DNA from: an uncultured Bacteroidales bacterium
GTDB lineage: Bacteria > Bacteroidota > Bacteroidia > Bacteroidales > UBA932
Direction: 5' to 3'
DNA: 51,331 nt
NCBI GenBank assembly: GCA_905234795.1
Contig: CAJOIQ010000009.1
Location: forward strand, 1-51,331
The notes under the pieces: model-generated
Told to the model about the DNA's origin: nothing
Databases searched by the model: none
What the model saw: the letters and a program-made list of their open reading frames with translations, nothing else
Part shown: positions 24,124-31,919 of the stretch, piece by piece
Numbering within the stretch: the first letter of the stretch is position 1
Layout: every line of letters begins with the position of its first letter
Made by a program: the position numbers and the translations under genes

Positions 24124-25908
24124 ATGGCAAAGCGAGAAATCAAGTTCTCCCTGGTGTACAGGGATATGTGGCAGAGTTCCGGCCGATATCAGCCGCGCGT
24201 GGACCAGCTGGTACGGGTGGCTCCGGCCATCGTGGATATGGGATGCTTCGACCGTGTGGAAACCAACGGCGGTGCCTTTGAGCAGGTGAATCTGCTTTAC
24301 GGAGAGAATCCCAACGTCTCCGTTCGCAAATGGACGGCTCCTTTCCACAAGGCGGGCATCCAGACACACATGCTGGAACGCGGCCTCAATGCCATCCGCA
24401 TGTATCCCGTTCCCGAGGACGTCCGTGCACTGATGTTCAAGGTCAAGAAGAAACAGGGCACCGATATCGCCCGTTCTTTCTGCGGCCTCAACGACCACCG
24501 CAACCTCAAGACGTCTATCGAGCTTGCCAAGAAGGGTGGAATGATTTCCCAGGCTGCCCTTTCCATCACGCATTCCCCCGTGCACACGGTGGACTATTAT
24601 CTCCATCTGGTGGACCAGCTGGTGGAATACGGCACCGACGAAATTTGCCTCAAGGATATGGCGGGCATCGGCCGGCCTACCGAACTCGGCCAGATTGTGG
24701 CCGGCATCAAGAAAGCGCACCCGGAAATCAAGGTCCAGTACCATGGCCATACCGGTCCCGGCTTCTCCCCGGCTTCCATGCTGGAAGTGGCCCGCGCCGG
24801 CGCCGATTATCTGGACGTAGCCGTAGAGCCGCTCTCCTGGGGTAAGGTGCACCCGGATGTGATTACCGTCCAGCAGATGATGAAGGCCGACGGTTTCCAG
24901 GTGAAGGACATCAATATGGACGCCTATATGGAGGTGCGCCGCCTCACGCAGGAATTCATCGACGATTTCCTGGGTTACTGGATCAACCCCACCAACTCCC
25001 AGATGACCTCCCTGCTGGTGGGCTGCGGCCTGCCCGGCGGTATGATGGGCTCCATGATGGCCGATCTTAAAGGCTTCCAGGGTGCCATCAACGCCACCCA
25101 GCGCGCCCACGGCCGTCCCGAGATGAGCCTGGACACCCTGATGGTCAAACTCTTCGACGAAGTAGAATACGTATGGCCTCGCCTGGGCTATCCGCCGCTG
25201 GTAACTCCGTTCAGCCAGTATGTGAAGAATACGGCCCTGATGAACGTGTTCAATATGCTGCAGGACAAGCCCCGCTGGACCACCATCGACAAAGATACCT
25301 GGGGCATGATCCTGGGCAACATGGGCAAACTGCCCGGTGAACTGGATCCCGAGATTGTGGCCCTGGCCAAGGAAAAGGGAATGGAATTCTACACGGGCAA
25401 CCCCAAGGATATGTATCCCGACGAACTCCCCAAGTTCCGCAAGATGATGGACGACGAAGGCTGGGACTATGGTGAGGACGACGAAGAACTCCTGAACATG
25501 GCCATGTTCGAGCGCCAGTACCGGGACTACCGCAGCGGTGTGGCCAAGGAGCGTTTCAACAAGGACCTGGCCGAGATGAAGGCCAAGGCCGGCGCCCCCA
25601 TCGTGGTGGAGCGTCCCGTGGTGGAAATGCCCAAGTTCTCCGTAGAGGAGTATGTGGCCAAGTATCCCAAAGCCACTCCCGTACAGTGCCCCGTCAAGGG
25701 CCAGCTGCTGTGGGAATTGGACGTGGACGACGCCTCCAAGGCTCCCGTCGTGGGCAAGAAAGTGAAGGCCGGTGAGGTCATCGGCCATGTCCAGACCTAC
25801 TACGGCATCGAGGACATCGTGTCGGCCGTAGACGGCCTGCTGGTTGCCGTCCTGGCCAAGCAAGGCGACAAAGTGGAAAAGGCCGAAATCATTGCCTTTG
25901 TGCAATAA
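24124..25908 (+). CDS. Oxaloacetate decarboxylase alpha/pyruvate carboxylase subunit B-type carboxyltransferase
   Basis: A 594-residue protein whose first 300 residues are the TIM-barrel carboxyltransferase domain: YRDMWQSSGRY (metal Asp; the usual H of RDAHQS is W here), ICLKDMAGIGRP (carbamylated-Lys position), QYHGHTGPG (metal histidines). The helical domain follows (LLVGCGLPGGMMGSMM). The C-terminus (about 515-594) has the biotinyl/lipoyl-carrier sandwich fold (PVKGQLLWELDV, VKAGEVIGHVQ, ALA/DKVEKAEIIAFVQ), but the biotin acceptor motif AMKM is replaced by QTYYG, so this copy cannot carry biotin itself. It would need a separate biotin carrier, not seen in the window. Monocistronic, ended by a terminator. 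Confidence 0.85.
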   Translation: MAKREIKFSLVYRDMWQSSGRYQPRVDQLVRVAPAIVDMGCFDRVETNGGAFEQVNLLYGENPNVSVRKWTAPFHKAGIQTHMLERGLNAIRMYPVPEDVRALMFKVKKKQGTDIARSFCGLNDHRNLKTSIELAKKGGMISQAALSITHSPVHTVDYYLHLVDQLVEYGTDEICLKDMAGIGRPTELGQIVAGIKKAHPEIKVQYHGHTGPGFSPASMLEVARAGADYLDVAVEPLSWGKVHPDVITVQQMMKADGFQVKDINMDAYMEVRRLTQEFIDDFLGYWINPTNSQMTSLLVGCGLPGGMMGSMMADLKGFQGAINATQRAHGRPEMSLDTLMVKLFDEVEYVWPRLGYPPLVTPFSQYVKNTALMNVFNMLQDKPRWTTIDKDTWGMILGNMGKLPGELDPEIVALAKEKGMEFYTGNPKDMYPDELPKFRKMMDDEGWDYGEDDEELLNMAMFERQYRDYRSGVAKERFNKDLAEMKAKAGAPIVVERPVVEMPKFSVEEYVAKYPKATPVQCPVKGQLLWELDVDDASKAPVVGKKVKAGEVIGHVQTYYGIEDIVSAVDGLLVAVLAKQGDKVEKAEIIAFVQ

Positions 25909-25929
25909 TCTCAGCTCTGTTCAATAATA

Positions 25930-25958
25930 AAGACCTGTTCGCGGCAGGCCTTTTTTTG
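25930..25958 (+). terminator. Rho-independent terminator of the carboxyltransferase gene
   Basis: AGACCTG and CAGGCCT flank a TTCGCGG loop (one A/C mismatch), followed by a run of seven T. The rest of the gap to 26018 holds nothing clear. Confidence 0.75.
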
Positions 25959-26017
25959 TACTCATCCGGGGCACTTTTGGCGTTTTTTGCCCCTGTTCGG
26001 GAAAGGAGATGGGAAGA

Positions 26018-26671
26018 TTACACCTTTTCTCCGAAGGCCAGGTCTCCGGCGTCTCCCAGGCCGGGGATGATGTAGTTGTGGCTGGTGAGTTCTTCGTCGA
26101 TGGCGGCCACCCACAGGGTGTAGTTGTTGTCCAGGCGCTGGAGAAGCTGGTCTACGGCATAGCGGCTGGCAACGGGGCATACCATGTGGATGTGCGTGGC
26201 CTCACCGCCTTCTTCCTCCAGTTTCTTGAGTGCCGATTCCATGGAAGAGCCGGTGGCCAGCATGGGATCGGCCACAATGAGTACTTTCCCTTCCAGGGAG
26301 GGGCAGGTGCAATAGTCGGCCCTTACCTTGAAGTAATCCCCCTTGCCAAACTTGCGGTAGGTGGACAGGAAGGCGCTCTCGGCATGGTCGAAAAAGCCCA
26401 GCATGCCATTCTGGATAGGGAGGCCCGCCCGCAGGATGGCGGCAATGACCAGCTTGGAATCGAAGGTGTTCACACTGGCCACGCCCAGCGGGGTGGTCAC
26501 CTCTTTCTCACTGTATTCCAGCGTCTTGGAAATTTCGTAGGCAAAGACGGCGCCCACCCTTTCCAGATTGGCGCGGAAGCGCATGCTGTCTTTCTGGATG
26601 CGTACGTCCCGGATCTCTGCGATGTAGCTGTTGAGAACGGAGTTGCTCTCCCCGATATTCACAAGTTTCAT
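26018..26671 (-). CDS. upp: Uracil phosphoribosyltransferase
   Basis: A 217-residue UPRTase making UMP from uracil and PRPP (pyrimidine salvage). The PRPP loop is VLIVADPMLATGSSM at about 130-144, the LRAGLPIQNGM segment is at about 79-89 and the C-terminal uracil-binding region is YIIPGLGDAGDLAFG. Start: ATG at 26671 (MKLVNIGESNSV), matching the family's N-terminus, with its promoter just upstream; a longer frame would run through the promoter. A single gene between radC (upstream, same strand) and the terminator region. Confidence 0.95.
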   Translation of the reverse strand: MKLVNIGESNSVLNSYIAEIRDVRIQKDSMRFRANLERVGAVFAYEISKTLEYSEKEVTTPLGVASVNTFDSKLVIAAILRAGLPIQNGMLGFFDHAESAFLSTYRKFGKGDYFKVRADYCTCPSLEGKVLIVADPMLATGSSMESALKKLEEEGGEATHIHMVCPVASRYAVDQLLQRLDNNYTLWVAAIDEELTSHNYIIPGLGDAGDLAFGEKV

Positions 26672-26694
26672 GGCCTTTGGGTTTGTTTGGATTA

Positions 26695-26725
26695 CAAATT
26701 TAACATTTTCCCCCGAAAGACCAAA
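26695..26725 (-). promoter_or_regulatory. Promoter of upp
   Basis: On the minus strand TTTG (26725-26722), 19-bp spacer, TAAATTTG (26702-26695); a full match to both boxes, 24 bp before the ATG. The -33 box overlaps the gap just past radC. Confidence 0.72.
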
Positions 26726-26727
26726 CA

Positions 26728-27414
26728 CTACAGCCTGCCGGTTCGTTCTTCGGCAAAAGAGTAGAAGGAATCTTCGGCCACTATCACATGGTCCATCAGG
26801 GATACCCCCACGCCGGCCAGGGCGTTTTTCACGATCTTGGTCTGGGTAATGTCCGATGGCCCGGGGGTGGGTGAACCGGACGGGTGATTATGCACCAGGA
26901 TCACGTAGGTGCACTGCTTTTCAATGGCACGGCGCAGGATTCTGGGCAGGTCCACCGGCGTGGTTTCCATGCTGCCGGAGGTAATCATCTCCTTGCCCAT
27001 GACGAAGTTGGCCTTGTTCAGATAGATGGCCCAGCACTCCTCATGGTCCAGATTCTTGAGTACGGGCAGCATCAGCTGAAACACCATTTTGGCCGATGTG
27101 ACAGAGCGTTTGTCCACGATGGCGCTTTCCTCGAACACGCGTCGGCCCAGTTCCAGGGCGGCGGCTATGGTGATGGCCCTCACTTCTCCTACTCCTTTTT
27201 GGGTGATCAGGCGCTCCAGAGGCATGGCGGCCAGCAGCGTAAGCTTGCCATCGGCACTTATCATTACCTCCTGCGCCACTTCTATTACACTTTTACCGCC
27301 GGTGCCGCTTCCCAGCAGGATGGCCAGAAGCTCGGCGTTGGACAAGGCCTTGGCGCCCCTCAGGCGCATTTTCTCCCGGGGCCTCTCGTCCGGGCATAAA
27401 TCCTTTATTCTCAT
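26728..27414 (-). CDS. radC: RadC-family JAB-domain protein
   Basis: A 228-residue RadC protein. A UPF0758 N-terminal helix-hairpin-helix region (about 1-100, with NAELLAILLGSGTGG and the TQKGVGEVRAITIAAALELGRR hairpin) precedes the JAB/MPN metalloprotease-like domain: EECWAIYLNKANFV, then the zinc motif HNHPSGSPTPGPSD at about 173-186. The N-terminal HhH supports DNA association, but the biochemical role of RadC is not established. Start: ATG at 27414; a TTG at 27423 would precede it without homology. Confidence 0.93.
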   Translation of the reverse strand: MRIKDLCPDERPREKMRLRGAKALSNAELLAILLGSGTGGKSVIEVAQEVMISADGKLTLLAAMPLERLITQKGVGEVRAITIAAALELGRRVFEESAIVDKRSVTSAKMVFQLMLPVLKNLDHEECWAIYLNKANFVMGKEMITSGSMETTPVDLPRILRRAIEKQCTYVILVHNHPSGSPTPGPSDITQTKIVKNALAGVGVSLMDHVIVAEDSFYSFAEERTGRL

Positions 27415-27420
27415 GACATG

Positions 27421-27428
27421 CAAATATA
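27421..27428 (-). promoter_or_regulatory. -7 box of radC
   Basis: Reads TATATTTG on the minus strand, 6 bp before the ATG at 27414, so the transcript would be nearly leaderless. No -33 TTTG at the right distance. Confidence 0.4.
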
Positions 27429-27495
27429 ATATATGTTTGCGATGCCATTTTTCATGCTCGCGGTCTAACTTATTGATTCACAGCGTAAAAGAAAA

Positions 27496-27535
27496 TTCTC
27501 TTGACGCCAATTGGGATCAAGAGAAAAATTTAAGT
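27496..27535 (+). repeat. 40-bp dyad repeat, copy 2
   Basis: Begins TTCTCTTGAC, dyad centre GCCAATTGGG, continues ATCAAGAGAAAAATTTAAGT. It matches copy 1 (14244-14283, opposite orientation) at 36 of 40 positions. It lies in the 154-bp gap between miaB and radC, 33 bp past the miaB stop. Confidence 0.75.
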
Positions 27536-27568
27536 TATTATAAATCAAAAACTTAGCCGCAAAGCGCG

Positions 27569-28882
27569 TTACTCGCAAATGAGGGTGGCCGATGTGCAGT
27601 CCACCACTTTTACGGTGGTGTAGGAGCCTTTGCTGCGGCCGGTGGCGGGGAATACGCACATCATGTTGTTGGAGGCGCGGCCGCACAGCATGGAGGGATC
27701 CCGTTTGGAGGGGCCTTCCACCAGCACCTCCAGTTTTCGGCCGATCTGGGCACGGTATCGCTCCAGGGACTTGCGGTTCTGCAGCTCGATGATTTCGTTC
27801 AGGCGGCGGTTCTTTTCATCGGCCGGAACGTCGTCGGTCATGGTGCGGTTGGCCAGGGTGCCGGGACGGTCGGAATAGGCAAACATGAAGGCCCAGTCGA
27901 AGCCCACCTGCTCCATGAGTGAAAGCGTATCCTGATGGTCCTCAAGGGTTTCGGTGCAGAAGCCGGCAATGACGTCGGTGGTGAGGCCGCAGTCCGGCAT
28001 CACTTCCCGGATCTTGGCCACGCGTTCCAGGTACCACTGGCGGTCGTACTTGCGGCGCATGAGGGCGAGCATGCGGGAACTGCCGCTCTGCACGGGCAGA
28101 TGGATGTGCCGGCAGATGTTGGGATGGGCGGCCATGGTGTAGATGACTTCGTCGCTGATGTCCTTGGGGTGGGAGGTGGCAAAGCGCACGCGAAGGTCCG
28201 GTGCAATGGCGGCCACCATCTCCAGGAGCCGGGCGAAGTTCACCGTCTCGTCGGCCGATTTCCACAGGTAGCTGTCCACGTTCTGGCCCAGCAGGGTTAC
28301 TTCCTTATATCCTTTATGGTAAACGTCGCAGGCTTCTCGGACGATGGAATGGGCATCCCTGGAGCGCTCGGCGCCGCGGGTATAGGGCACCACGCAGTAG
28401 GAGCATACGTTGTTGCATCCTCGCATGATGGAAATAAAGGCCGATATGCCGCCTCGGTCCGTGCGAACGGGGGTGATATCGGCATAAGTCTCTTCCCGGG
28501 ACAGCAGTACGTCAATCTGAGGAGCATCCGGGCCGATGGCTTCCAGCAGGCGGGGCAGGGAACGGTAGGCATCGGGGCCCACCACCAGGTCCACCTTGCG
28601 GGTTTCCAGGAGTTTGTCCTTCAGACGTTCGGCCATGCAGCCCACGATGCCCACCACCAGGCCGGGCTTTGTGGCACGCAGCTTGTTAAAGACCTCGATG
28701 CGTCCCCAGATGCGCTGCTCGGCATTGTCACGGATACTGCAGGTGTTGGCCATTACCAGGTCAGCCTCCTCCATCACTTCCGTACGTTCATAGCCGGCAT
28801 CGGCAAGGATGGCGAAGATGACCTCGGTGTCGTTCACGTTCATCTGACACCCGTAGGTTTCAATATAAGCTCTTTTTTTCAT
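27569..28882 (-). CDS. miaB: tRNA-2-methylthio-N6-dimethylallyladenosine synthase
   Basis: A 437-residue methylthiotransferase (radical SAM) that adds the 2-methylthio group to i6A37. The N-terminal UPF0004 domain carries its cluster cysteines at C12, C48 and C82; the radical-SAM motif is G-C156-NNV-C160-SY-C163; the C-terminus has the TRAM RNA-binding domain (KLEVLVEGPSKRDPSMLCGRASNNMMCVF). Start: ATG at 28882 (MKKRAYIETYGCQMNVND), the normal family N-terminus, with a -7 box 7 bp upstream; a longer frame would cross the divergent promoter. Length matches MiaB rather than the related RimO or MtaB. Confidence 0.96.
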   Translation of the reverse strand: MKKRAYIETYGCQMNVNDTEVIFAILADAGYERTEVMEEADLVMANTCSIRDNAEQRIWGRIEVFNKLRATKPGLVVGIVGCMAERLKDKLLETRKVDLVVGPDAYRSLPRLLEAIGPDAPQIDVLLSREETYADITPVRTDRGGISAFISIMRGCNNVCSYCVVPYTRGAERSRDAHSIVREACDVYHKGYKEVTLLGQNVDSYLWKSADETVNFARLLEMVAAIAPDLRVRFATSHPKDISDEVIYTMAAHPNICRHIHLPVQSGSSRMLALMRRKYDRQWYLERVAKIREVMPDCGLTTDVIAGFCTETLEDHQDTLSLMEQVGFDWAFMFAYSDRPGTLANRTMTDDVPADEKNRRLNEIIELQNRKSLERYRAQIGRKLEVLVEGPSKRDPSMLCGRASNNMMCVFPATGRSKGSYTTVKVVDCTSATLICE

Positions 28883-28888
28883 GGCGTG

Positions 28889-28896
28889 CAAAGTTA
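28889..28896 (-). promoter_or_regulatory. -7 box of miaB
   Basis: Reads TAACTTTG on the minus strand, 6 bp before the miaB ATG, back-to-back with the promoter at 28910-28917. Confidence 0.45.
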
Positions 28897-28909
28897 CGAA
28901 AAAAATCAC

Positions 28910-28917
28910 TACCTTTG
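28910..28917 (+). promoter_or_regulatory. -7 box of the 28923 lipoprotein gene
   Basis: TACCTTTG, immediately upstream of the GTG at 28923, giving a very short or absent leader. Confidence 0.4.
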
Positions 28918-28922
28918 TAAAA

Positions 28923-29393
28923 GTGAAAGCGATTAAGCATATCGGCATCTTTCTTGTAGCGGCCCTGCTGGTCTGTTCCTGCGGCATGTCCAAAGTGAAG
29001 GACATTTCGCTCACTTCCGTCGGGGTTTCCTACATCATTCCCACCTCTCTCCGTTCCCTGGACGGCAAGCTGCTGCTGGGCATCTACAATCCCGCAAGGA
29101 GCCTGGCGGTGCAGGAAGTGACGGGGACTGTCCGCTTCGGGGACAAGCCCATCGCCCATTTCCAGACCGGCAGCGTGGAACTGGCTGCCCAAAGTGAGCA
29201 GGTATACGAGCTTCCCTGCACGGTGACGCTGGCCGACGGCGCCTCACTGCTGGATGTGCTGGTCATTGCTTCCAAAGGCTCCCTGGAAGGCCTCAAGGCC
29301 GATGTCGACATCCAGGGCGCGCTCAAGAAAAACGGTGTCCTGAGAGCTCCCATCAAGTTCCGGGACCTGGACCTCTCCCGATTCTCAAAATGA
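28923..29393 (+). CDS. Small lipoprotein, LEA-14/WHy-like beta domain
   Basis: About 156 residues. Start chosen as GTG at 28923, giving a lipoprotein signal (KAIKHIGIFLVAALLVCSC, Cys20); no ATG lies between the promoter and the signal. The body, about 24-156, is beta-rich with the alternation DGKLLLGIYNPARSLAVQEVTGTVRFGDKPIAHFQTGSV split by polar loops, which resembles LEA-14/WHy-type immunoglobulin-like domains; I am moderately sure. The last bases overlap the SPOR-domain gene by ATGA, so the two are coupled with rpoN in one unit. Function unknown; an outer- or inner-membrane anchored envelope protein. Confidence 0.65.
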   Translation: MKAIKHIGIFLVAALLVCSCGMSKVKDISLTSVGVSYIIPTSLRSLDGKLLLGIYNPARSLAVQEVTGTVRFGDKPIAHFQTGSVELAAQSEQVYELPCTVTLADGASLLDVLVIASKGSLEGLKADVDIQGALKKNGVLRAPIKFRDLDLSRFSK

Positions 29394-29839
29394 TGAAACG
29401 CATCCTTCTCATATTCTCTCTGCTGGTTCTGGGCGCCATGTCGCTCCGGGCCCAGGAAACGGAACCTCTGGATTCCACCCTGCTGGGCCGCAACATCCTG
29501 TCGGTTATCGGCTCCGGCGTTCAAATCCACCAAAGCCCCGCCATCCGGGAGGCTATGGCCGAGTATATCCGCATCAATGCCAACAAGCCCCTCACCGGTT
29601 ACCGCATCCGTGTGTTCTACGACAACGGCCCTCAGGCCCGTGCCAGGTCGGAAGTCATCGAAAAAACGCTCCAGCAGCAATTGAAGGCACCGGTATACCG
29701 TTCTTTCGAGAGCCCCAATTACAAGGTGACCGTGGGAGATTTCCGCACCAAGGATGAGGCCCTGCGCATTTACAACGCCCTCAAGGGAACCTATCCCACC
29801 GCCTATATTATCAAGGAGACCATCAACTATCCCCGGTAA
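29390..29839 (+). CDS. SPOR-domain-like envelope protein
   Basis: A 149-residue exported protein (signal MMKRILLIFSLLVLGAMSLRAQ). Residues about 70-147 form a SPOR-like domain: YRIRVFYDNGPQARARSEVIEKTLQ, then YKVTVGDFRTKDEALRIYNALKGTYPTAYIIKETI, the repeated beta-alpha-beta pattern. SPOR domains bind denuded peptidoglycan, often at division sites; here the domain is free-standing with a 60-residue N-terminal region. It overlaps the preceding lipoprotein gene (ATGA) and rpoN (TAATG), so the three genes are translationally linked. Confidence 0.82.
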   Translation: MMKRILLIFSLLVLGAMSLRAQETEPLDSTLLGRNILSVIGSGVQIHQSPAIREAMAEYIRINANKPLTGYRIRVFYDNGPQARARSEVIEKTLQQQLKAPVYRSFESPNYKVTVGDFRTKDEALRIYNALKGTYPTAYIIKETINYPR

Positions 29840-31290
29840 TGCCTTCCATCGAACAGGGACTTCAGCAGAAGCAGACACAAAGGCTTTCGCCGCTTCAGAT
29901 CCAGACCATCAAGGTAATTGAGATGCCGGTCCAGGCCCTGGAGCAGTATGTCCGTGAGGTTCTGAACGACAATCCTGTCATTGACGACGAATCTCCCAAG
30001 CGGGAGGACGAACCCCGCGACGTGTCCATCTCGGAAGTAGAGGAAAAGGAACAGAGCGGCGGCTCCCTGGAGGAAAACTATGGCCCCCAGGACGACGACA
30101 TCCCCTCCTACAACCTCCACGTGAACAACTGGGGCAAGGACGAACGTCCGGAGTATAACACCTTCTCTGTCAAACAGAGCTTCACCCAAAGCCTTCAGGA
30201 GCAGCTGGGATACCGCAATCTCACAGACCATCAGCGTACGGTGGCTTCCTTTATCATCGGCTCGCTGGACGAGGACGGTTATCTGCGCAGGGACATCGAA
30301 TCCCTGGTGGACGACCTCGCCTTCCGCGCCGGCGTGGAGTCATCGGCCGAGGAAGTGGAGAAGATGCTCAAGATTATCCAGGAGTTCGAGCCTTCCGGCG
30401 TGGGCGCCCGGGATCTTCGGGAGTGTCTCCTCATCCAGCTGGAGGACAAAAAGCGTACGCCCTCGGTGGAGAACGCCATCCGGGTTCTTGAAACCCAGTT
30501 CGAGGCTTTTAAAAACCGCCATTTCCAGAAGATCATGACCCGCCTGCATCTTTCCGAAGACGAGATGAAGGGGGTTCTGGACGAGATTCGCCGGCTCAAT
30601 CCCGCCCCGGGCGGCCAGGTGGACGATTCCTACAATGACCAGGCCCAGCAGGTGGTGCCCGATTTCCAGCTGGACTATGAAAACGGCCAGCTCATCCTGA
30701 GCATGCCGCGCTTCAACATCCCGGAGTTGCGCATCAACCGCAAGTATGAAGAAATCATGGAGACCGGCCGCCTGTCTTCCTCCAGGGCCGACAAAGAGGC
30801 GGCCACCTTCGTGAAACAGAAGATCGATTCGGCCAAGTGGTTCATCGAGGCCCTGCGCCAGCGCCAGAATACCCTCCAGAGCACCATGCAGGCCATCATC
30901 GACTACCAGCACGACTACTTTATAGACGGGGACGAGACCAACCTTCGGCCCATGGTCCTCAAGGACATCGCCGAGATTACGGGTTTTGACATCTCCACCA
31001 TCTCCCGCGTGGTGAACAGCAAGTGGATTGAGACCCACTTCGGCATATTCCCCCTTAAATTCTTCTTCTCCGAGGGCCTGGAAAACGCCGAGGGAGAGGA
31101 AGTGAGCACCCGCGAGATCAAGAAAGCCCTTCGCGAAATGGTGGACGGGGAAGACAAACACAACCCTCTCACCGACGACGAACTGGTGGACGGCCTGGCC
31201 GCCCGTGGCTACAAAGTGGCCCGCCGCACCATAGCCAAATACCGCGCCCAGCTGGATATTCCCAAGGCGCGTCTCCGCCGGGAGCTGTAG
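29839..31290 (+). CDS. rpoN: RNA polymerase sigma-54 factor
   Basis: A 483-residue sigma-54. Region I is QKQTQRLSPLQIQTIKVIEM at about 9-28; an acidic region II follows (about 48-90); the core-binding region runs at about 100-260; the HTH is at about 370-400 (EITGFDISTISRVVNSKWIETHFG). The C-terminal RpoN box is A-R-R-T-I-A-K-Y-R at about 460-468. It needs bacterial enhancer-binding activators, none of which are in the window. Start overlaps the SPOR gene stop (TAATG). Followed by a terminator. Confidence 0.96.
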   Translation: MPSIEQGLQQKQTQRLSPLQIQTIKVIEMPVQALEQYVREVLNDNPVIDDESPKREDEPRDVSISEVEEKEQSGGSLEENYGPQDDDIPSYNLHVNNWGKDERPEYNTFSVKQSFTQSLQEQLGYRNLTDHQRTVASFIIGSLDEDGYLRRDIESLVDDLAFRAGVESSAEEVEKMLKIIQEFEPSGVGARDLRECLLIQLEDKKRTPSVENAIRVLETQFEAFKNRHFQKIMTRLHLSEDEMKGVLDEIRRLNPAPGGQVDDSYNDQAQQVVPDFQLDYENGQLILSMPRFNIPELRINRKYEEIMETGRLSSSRADKEAATFVKQKIDSAKWFIEALRQRQNTLQSTMQAIIDYQHDYFIDGDETNLRPMVLKDIAEITGFDISTISRVVNSKWIETHFGIFPLKFFFSEGLENAEGEEVSTREIKKALREMVDGEDKHNPLTDDELVDGLAARGYKVARRTIAKYRAQLDIPKARLRREL

Positions 31291-31310
31291 GTTTCCTTAC
31301 GATGCTTTTC

Positions 31311-31338
31311 AAGACTGCCCTTCGGGGCGGTCTTTTTT
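31311..31338 (+). terminator. Rho-independent terminator of rpoN
   Basis: AAGACTGCCC, loop TTCG, GGGCGGTCTT (one G:T pair), then T. Positions 31311-31338. Confidence 0.93.
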
Positions 31339-31355
31339 GTGTGTTGATAAGTTTG

Positions 31356-31395
31356 TGGAAAATTTTGGAAGAAAGTGTAATAAAATGGAAAAGTT
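31356..31395 (+). promoter_or_regulatory. Probable MraZ operator: four 10-bp direct repeats
   Basis: TGGAA starts at 31356, 31366 and 31386, with a degenerate TGTAA at 31376: four units phased at exactly 10 bp, just upstream of the -7 box of mraZ. E. coli MraZ binds TGGGN repeats with 5-nt spacers (10-bp period) before mraZ. The match here is in spacing and TGG core; binding is an inference. Confidence 0.6.
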
Positions 31396-31399
31396 TTGC

Positions 31400-31407
31400 T
31401 ACCTTTG
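31400..31407 (+). promoter_or_regulatory. -7 box of the dcw operon
   Basis: TACCTTTG, 37 bp before the mraZ ATG. The region 19-21 bp upstream has no exact TTTG and overlaps the phased repeats. Confidence 0.5.
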
Positions 31408-31443
31408 TACCCAAGCGTGAAAGTTGAAAGTTTAACAAGGGTT

Positions 31444-31905
31444 ATGGTCAGATTTTTCGGCAAAGCCACAGGCAAGGTAGATGACAAGGGGCGCATGGTG
31501 CTCCCTGCCATTTTCCGTGACGCCCTGGTGCGTGGCGGGGCCGAAGAAATGACCCTCATCGTAAAGAAAAACGTACAGCAGCGTTGTCTGGACGTGTTTG
31601 CATATGAGGAGTGGGTACGCAGGAGTGACCTGGTACTGGAAGGACTGGACCCCGAACTCAATACTGAAGACGCTGACTTTTGGACCAAGTACAACGACGG
31701 CGTCTTTACCGTTGTCCCGGATGGAAAACTGGGCCGGCTGAACATCCCGTCGGAACTGCTTGAGAGTGCAGGTATTACCAAAGAGGTAGTATTCGGCGGT
31801 GTCGGCTACAAGCTTCAGATCTGGGCGGCAGACGCCCGGAAGGCCGACCTTCTCTCCGACGAGAAGTTCAAAGAAACCGCATCGAGACTATCCTCCAAAC
31901 AATAA
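31444..31905 (+). CDS. mraZ: Transcriptional regulator MraZ
   Basis: A 153-residue MraZ with two AbrB-like half domains: residues 5-55 (GKATGKVDDKGRMVLPAIFRDAL) and about 75-130 (DGKLGRLNIPSELLESAGIT). The D-x-K/G-R signatures (KVDDKGR, PDGKLGR) are the DNA-binding and ring-forming parts. MraZ represses its own operon in E. coli. Start: ATG at 31444 (MVRFFGKATGK), the family N-terminus; a longer frame upstream would cross the promoter. First gene of the dcw operon; rsmH follows after 14 bp. Confidence 0.95.
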   Translation: MVRFFGKATGKVDDKGRMVLPAIFRDALVRGGAEEMTLIVKKNVQQRCLDVFAYEEWVRRSDLVLEGLDPELNTEDADFWTKYNDGVFTVVPDGKLGRLNIPSELLESAGITKEVVFGGVGYKLQIWAADARKADLLSDEKFKETASRLSSKQ

Positions 31906-31919
31906 GGAGGGTCTCGGGC

